64,000 nucleotides of DNA from Ochotona curzoniae (taxonomy: Eukaryota > Chordata > Mammalia > Lagomorpha > Ochotonidae). The stretch is from assembly GCF_017591425.1 (NCBI RefSeq), contig NW_024466599.1:73698501-73762500 (forward strand), read 5' to 3'. A program made the position numbers and the translations under genes. Shown here in pieces: positions 58,831 to 64,000 of the stretch (positions are counted from its first letter, which is position 1; each line of letters opens with the position of its first letter). The notes under the pieces were generated by a model. It was not told where the DNA came from, made no database searches, and saw only the letters and a list, made by a program, of their open reading frames with translations.

Positions 58831-61030
58831 AAAGGCAAAAGCATCCGCTAGATCTGTTTCGTCACATATCTTGGTCTTTGAATTTTCTTTTTTTTTTTTT
58901 TCACCCAGTGTAACACGCACGATTTATCAGTCCTTTTCCTTACTGGTGCTGTATAATGTTCCAAGTCAGTTCGCATTGATGGAGTTTTTAAAAAGGTGCG
59001 GTTTTGATAAGGCATACGCTGGTCTAATTTGAAAGGAGCAGAAGTTTCAGGGAAAATAAGAAATTGCAGCTGGTAGCTTCAGTAGTTTGACTATTTTCGA
59101 ACCGTTCTTAAAGTATATGATATTTGAATTCATTCCACAAATTCAAATTGGACTCTGTGTACACTAGGATATACTGTATGGTGCTCTGAGTAATGCCGCT
59201 GTGCTAAAATTGAAGCATAGATTGATGCTACGGAAGCAGCTTTGCCATGTCTAAAATCTTCTCAAGCATTTGCTGCAGAATGAAAATGCTGACAACCTAG
59301 CTACCTCTGCAGGCTTGGGTGCTGCTAAGGCAAGTTGTCCTCATCCATCTACTTTCTAGGCACAGAGTGGGTAATTAGTGCTCCTCAGGCTGGGATACAG
59401 GCACACAGTGTTTCCACTATATCCAAATTGCTGATTTGCAGGGATTTACACTCAGTCCAGAAAAAAAAAAAAAAAGATTGCTTTGGATCAACTGGCCATC
59501 CAAGCTTCAGCCACACACAGCCTTGTTTTGTTTAAGAAGTTTAGAAGCAAGCAAGCACACACACAGGACTACCCTCCAGGCTGATGAATGTGGTAGTGGA
59601 CAACAGCTTCTGTTTTTTTCATTTCTACCTATTGTCTTTTTTTTTTTTTGAAGATTTGGGGCCCTTTTGCATTTGATTTCCAGGTTTCTGTAGACTTTGT
59701 GCTTGAATCTTACAAACACTTACACAGGAAATCTATGTGCTTAACTTTGCAAACCACATAAGAGGAAAATATACTTTTGCTCTGTACAGCACACGGTCCC
59801 TAAGGTTAAAGCTTTCCCATTGGTCATTTGTTTCTTCAGCCTTCCTCAGTTCTCTGTTGCTGGCACTGGTGATCACGTTGTGTTGAGTTTCCTTATTAAT
59901 ACTCTGCTAAGCCAAAGAAAACCTCTCTTACTGCATCCCTGAAAGCAATTAACCTGTAACATGAGCTCCAACATCACTGCACACCACAGAGAACCAACAA
60001 AGATTTGTTACTTGGCATGATGACAAGTTTTAATCCTCTCCCAGTAGAACTCTCCCGAGGATTTTCAGCAAATGGACATTACTGAGCAGACATGTTCCAA
60101 CTGCCCTGGTATGATGCATTGGAAGCGTTCCAGACATGAACAGTCTACCCAAAGCCGGTGCAGAATATCAACAATTGACCATAAATACCCTCAGCAAACT
60201 GTTTTTCACTCAAAACCTTACTAAACAAAACCCAAAGAAGCCCACGTATTAACAGGAGTAACTAACACAGAAAAATAATACCAGGATTGAATTTCTCGTG
60301 TCACAAAATTTTGCCAGTACCTATGGCACTTTCTCATACCACTTGCAATTTAAAAGGTCATCAAAATTGTTCGTAAAGAAGCTATCACTGAAATTTATAG
60401 TAAATAAATAGTGTATCAATTGTGCTTATTTGGATTGAGTTGTTTATCCATTCCTCCATTTCTTCAGCACCAACATTACATGGATTATTCATTTTTTTCT
60501 TTTGAAGCTTTTGTACTGTATTGTATCTTAAGTTAACTTCAGTATATAAATATTTACTTTGTTCTCTTTATTCCTAGATTGCAGTTCAAATGTCTTCCCT
60601 TTATCCTTACTTAAACTGATGAAGACATTTTGCAAAAAAAAATCCATAATTCATATCTCAAAACTTCTCTGTATGATGCTACTGGACACAGTTTCCAACA
60701 GTTGATTCTCAATTTAAAGTTTGTGGGTGTCAGTTAATGTAGCTAAATTCACTCGTAATAAAATCCAAGTTTTTCACATGTTAACTTACTTGCCCAATCA
60801 TCCCACATTCCTTCACTTCTTTAGTTTCTGCATCTTAATCTGCACCAAAACCAAAGCAAAATAAAACAGATTTTAACAGTAAGAAATAGCTGTAGAAGTA
60901 CATTTTAAAGAAGAAAAAGAAGAGCCATAGTTTTAATTTTACTGCTATTTAATTTCTTAGCCAACAATTGAGGTACCTGTTTTCAGTAATGGTGTATTTT
61001 GATTTTATCCAAGTTGCTCTACTTAGTAAT

Positions 61031-61140
61031 GTGCCCTGCAGCTGAACCACTGATTTAATAATTTTCCACTCAGGAACAAGCGGATCACTCAGTAACTAGG
61101 ATTAGACTCCAAATCACCTCTTCTTACATCAATAAGTACT
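61031..61140 (-). mobile_element. Possible MIR remnant (antisense)
   Basis: Faint resemblance to a reversed MIR core ('gatcactcagtaactaggat', 'tagactccaaatcacctc'). Weak and possibly spurious. Confidence 0.28.
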
Positions 61141-61154
61141 TTTCTTTTTTTCCC

Positions 61155-61466
61155 CCTCTTTAGATTTATTGGAAAGTCAGATATATAGTGAGGAGGAGAG
61201 ACAGAGAGAAACATCTTCTATCCACTAATTCACTCCCCAAGTGGTTGCAATGGCTGCTGCCAAGCAAATCTGAAACCAGAAGCCTCTTCCACATCACCCA
61301 CGTGGGTGCAGGGTCCTAAAGCTTTGGGCCATCCTCTACTGCTCTCCCAGGCCACAAGCAGGGAGCTGGATGGGAAGCAGGGCTACTGCGACACGAGATG
61401 GCGTCCATATGGTATCCTGGCACATGCAAGGCAAGCACTTTAGCCAATAGGCTACCATACCGAGCC
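61155..61466 (-). mobile_element. CSINE (antisense), near full length
   Basis: Tail 'ctttagatttattggaaagt', AG-rich segment, 'aattcactccccaagtggtt', 'ccaggccacaagcagggagc', and a reversed head ending 'cataccgagcc' at 61466. Moderately diverged; no clear target duplication. Confidence 0.93.
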
Positions 61467-61519
61467 TGAAATATTCACTAAGAGGGGGCATGAGCTAGCG
61501 TCCATATTGGATGAATGTG

Positions 61520-61750
61520 CACTTTCTAAATGACCACAATGGGCAAGGACAACTTAAAGCAAAAGCTAGAATCTGGTGCTTCGGTCTAGGTCCTGATAGA
61601 ATTAATTATGCAGAAATCATTCCACATGGATGTCCTGGAATCCCATTAATACTTCATCCCATGGTGGACATCAACAGAAATTGAATACAGAAACAAGACA
61701 CATATCTAACAAAGGTGCTCCGACGCCTTAATCAGCAGGTAGAATGCAAG
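61520..61750 (-). mobile_element. Old CSINE remnant (antisense)
   Basis: Faint blocks 'gcactttctaaatgaccaca', 'gctagaatctggtgcttcgg' and 'gctccgacgccttaatcagc' in antisense family order. It sits directly beside the previous copy but is much more decayed. Confidence 0.5.
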
Positions 61751-62180
61751 CCCCTGTTCCAGTAACGCACTGAAAGCCAAAATTCAAAGACGTTGTCTTG
61801 TAAAGCCACAAATACATACACTTAGAATAAGTAGGAAGAAGGGAATGAAAAGGAAATTCAACCAGTGAATCTTAATGGTAATGAATACTGTAAACCATGA
61901 AAGGGTTACAGGCTTTGATGAGACTGAAGCAAGAAGTGTATGATGCCAATGAATTTTGCGTCTTAGGCAACACTTAAACAGTAGGACAGATATTATTATT
62001 ATTAAAAATTGCTGCCCAATGAGGATGTTTGAATTTACTAATATGCATGCATGTTCATAAAAGTCATATTAAAATATTAAATTTGTATAAGATTACTTGG
62101 CTTCTGCTTAAATATGACCCTGTCATTGGTTAATTCTGGTTTTTATTTATTGAAAAATACAAGCAATTAAGCAAATTGTG
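61751..62180. other. Noncoding spacer
   Basis: AT-rich, with a short ATT run near 61991-62004. Nothing recognised. Confidence 0.35.
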
Positions 62181-62505
62181 AGGCTGGCAGGGTGGCTCAA
62201 CTGGCTAATCCTCTACATGCAAGTACCAACATTCCATATATGGATGCTGATTTTGGTTCCACCTGCTCCACTTCACATCCAATTTCCTACAAATAGATGG
62301 GAAAATCAGCAGAGGATGTCCCAAATCCTGAAACACTGAGCCGTATGGGAAACTCAAAGGAGGCTCCTGGCTCCTAGATTCTGATCAGCTCAGCTACAGT
62401 TTTTGTGGCCATTTGGGGAGTCAACAGTGGATGGGAGATCTTTCCGTTTCTACTTCTCTGTATAAATCCGCCTTAGCAATAAAAATAAATAAATCCTTAA
62501 AAAGT
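62181..62505 (+). mobile_element. CSINE (sense)
   Basis: Head 'aggctggcagggtggctcaa', core 'gatgggaaaatcagcagagg', 'ggaggctcctggctcctaga', 'gccatttggggagtcaacag', and tail 'ccttagcaataaaaataaat'. Moderately to strongly diverged. Confidence 0.88.
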
Positions 62506-63401
62506 ATGCTTTATGAGGTCGGTAGGAGAGCTGTCAAATAACAAATACTGTAAACTTTAGAATGAAAGCAAGGAAGGAACAAGGTGAGTCATGCTTTAAG
62601 TAAGCTGATACGACACAATATCCACACCTTGGATAGAATGCGCTGGTTCATTTTCTTTGTTATGAAAGAAGCATGTCCTGTACTCTAACTGGCACATTTA
62701 TCCACTTCCCCAAAGTCAACCAGACAGAAAAGTTTCACATATCCCATGCTTTGAGCAACAGTTGCTGGAGATACTGTGACATGCTTGAAATGAGAAGAAA
62801 AAGCAACCCTGAATGCTGAGACACGAGTTTCCTGATTCCTTTGCAATGCTTTGCCATGCAGAAAGCAGACTCGGATCTTGTTGTACCAACAGCAGTTTCA
62901 GAAAGAGAAATGATTCAGCCATTAATCCTTTGACAGACACATCCTCTACAATAAGATTTATTTTAGGAATTAGACAAATAGTTTACAAATTGAAGTTATT
63001 TTCAATGTGTAGCAAAAGAAAGAACATATTGAAATGTTTACTAATTATTCAACACTATCAAAACACTGCTAATGCAAAATTTTCAGGGGTGCAAGTGGAA
63101 GGGGTTCAGGGATTCTACAAATATAATAACATTTCATTGTCTTACTTCAATAAATTATGAATCCTGAATGTGTCAAATGCGGTCATTTAGTTAGCAGAAC
63201 ATCATCGTCTTGAAAAAGTTATTCTACATAATGGCGACAGATAATCACCACCCCTTCTTGTTCTTCTTACCAGAAGCCATGGGTGCATGGCATATCATGG
63301 AGCATGCCCCTTCTTGGCTAACTAATGTTAGAACTAAGCCTGTATCTAATGAAAAATAAACCTTTTATGTGCATGCATATGCATGTCATAATTTCTATTC
63401 T
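62506..63401. other. Noncoding DNA, nothing recognised
   Basis: No gene or nameable repeat. The plus-strand frame at 62813-63160 (115 codons) has no domain, and the overlapping minus frame at 62716-62940 confirms neither is under obvious coding constraint. Confidence 0.35.
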
Positions 63402-63635
63402 GTTTTAACTTCTATTTATTTGACAGAGACAGAGATAGTGTTCTTCCCACATTTTCACACTGGGGCTGGATTGTGCTGGAGCTGGGAGCTCATTGTGTAC
63501 CTATCTTAGTAAAGTGATAGGCACCCAGTTCCCTGAGCCATCACACAGAGGAAGTCACAAAACCGAAGTGGTCTCAGATGAATGTAGATGTCTTACCCCG
63601 TGTCTCAGCTGCTTGGCTAAACTTCTCAGCTCCTT
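63402..63635 (-). mobile_element. Old CSINE (antisense)
   Basis: Tail-like 'acttctatttatttgacaga', 'gtgctggagctgggagctca' and a degraded head around 'gtctcagctgcttggctaaa'. High divergence. Confidence 0.55.
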
Positions 63636-64000
63636 CTCCGGTTGAGACAGCATCTGTAATCATTATAATCTGTTCTATATGATGCCAATAGCTTTATTTT
63701 CATTCTGCGAGCTTTCGTGAACATTCCTAAAATTAATCAAAACGTAATTCTTAAATGAAAGCTTACAGGCTTTCCCCACCTACAATTACCTAAAAGACAT
63801 ATGTATTTGATCATCAGGAGGCCAAGGTACATCTGAGTTACAAACACAGCTGTGTTGTTACAGAGTTTTTGAGCTAAGTTTTGCTTTTCCTCCTTTGAAA
63901 TAGGCATTTCTTCTTCTTTTTTTTTAATGTTAGAAACAAAAAGTTTAAATGGGAAACCCGTAAGTTATTACAGGAAATATCTTATAAAATATTATGCTGG
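63636..64000. other. Noncoding DNA to the window end
   Basis: AT-rich with a T-run near 63915-63925. Nothing recognised. Confidence 0.35.

Larger units (their letters stand above)
54879..61030. other. Six-kilobase block with no recent insertions
   Basis: No SINE, LINE or LTR is recognisable for about 6.1 kb, the longest such interval in the window. It includes stretches that look like conserved noncoding elements: 55900-56480, 56940-57480 and 58240-58830. A TA/CA-rich stretch lies near 55377-55415. All reading frames are unconvincing. Insertion depletion is a recognised sign of regulatory constraint, but this is inference. Confidence 0.4.

Noticed and set aside
58270..58920. Longest open reading frame (216 codons, minus strand)
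   Set aside because: No domain, signal or conserved motif; low-complexity Ser/Leu/Pro text in a GC-rich patch, where stop codons are rare by chance, with overlapping plus-strand frames of similar quality.

Overview
This looks like noncoding nuclear DNA from a lagomorph, most likely a pika (Ochotona) rather than a rabbit. The evidence is a large set of tRNA-derived C-type SINEs (CSINEs) on both strands. The youngest copies open with a gggcccggcgcggtgg-type head, carry a recognisable RNA polymerase III A box and B box, and end in an A-rich tail. I attribute that head to pika from memory of the families; no search was run.

I found no protein-coding gene, exon, tRNA gene, rRNA gene or CRISPR array. 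The open reading frames are short, lack recognisable domains, and mostly lie inside SINEs, LINE fragments or microsatellites. The longest (216 codons, minus strand, 58270-58920) sits in a GC-rich patch and looks like chance. The window is probably part of a gene desert or a very large intron.

Layout. 1-4.7 kb is nearly free of recent repeats apart from a (GT)n tract. 4.7-8.5 kb holds old antisense SINEs and antisense LINE-1 pieces. 12.0-14.3 kb is a pile-up of five SINEs, one inserted inside another. 16.7-17.4 kb and 20.6-21.4 kb hold LINE-1 or LINE-like fragments. 23.0-24.5 kb has an ancient MER-type repeat followed by a hAT-Charlie element split by a SINE. 26.4-27.0 kb, 37.4-38.0 kb, 34.3-34.6 kb and 40.7-41.1 kb carry lagomorph LINE-1 3' ends. 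34-38.7 kb is SINE-dense. 43.3-43.8 kb holds a SINE whose tail has grown into a pyrimidine microsatellite. 45.3-46.5 kb is a probable retroposed element. 47.3-47.7 kb is a head-to-head SINE pair. 50.2-50.5 kb holds the best-preserved full-length SINE. 54.9-61.1 kb is a 6-kb block without recent insertions, with several symmetric motifs. The last 3 kb return to SINE-rich sequence.

No genes work together here. The most plausible function lies in distal cis-regulatory DNA within the repeat-poor blocks (0.9-4.7, 22.1-22.4, 28.7-29.4 and especially 54.9-61.1 kb). That is inferred from insertion depletion and motif symmetry, and multi-species alignment would decide it. I did not find a convincing undescribed system. 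The strongest leads are a SOXE-dimer-like palindrome at 58750-58763, perfect inverted repeats at 29043-29068 and 57334-57348, and several nested insertions with readable target-site duplications.
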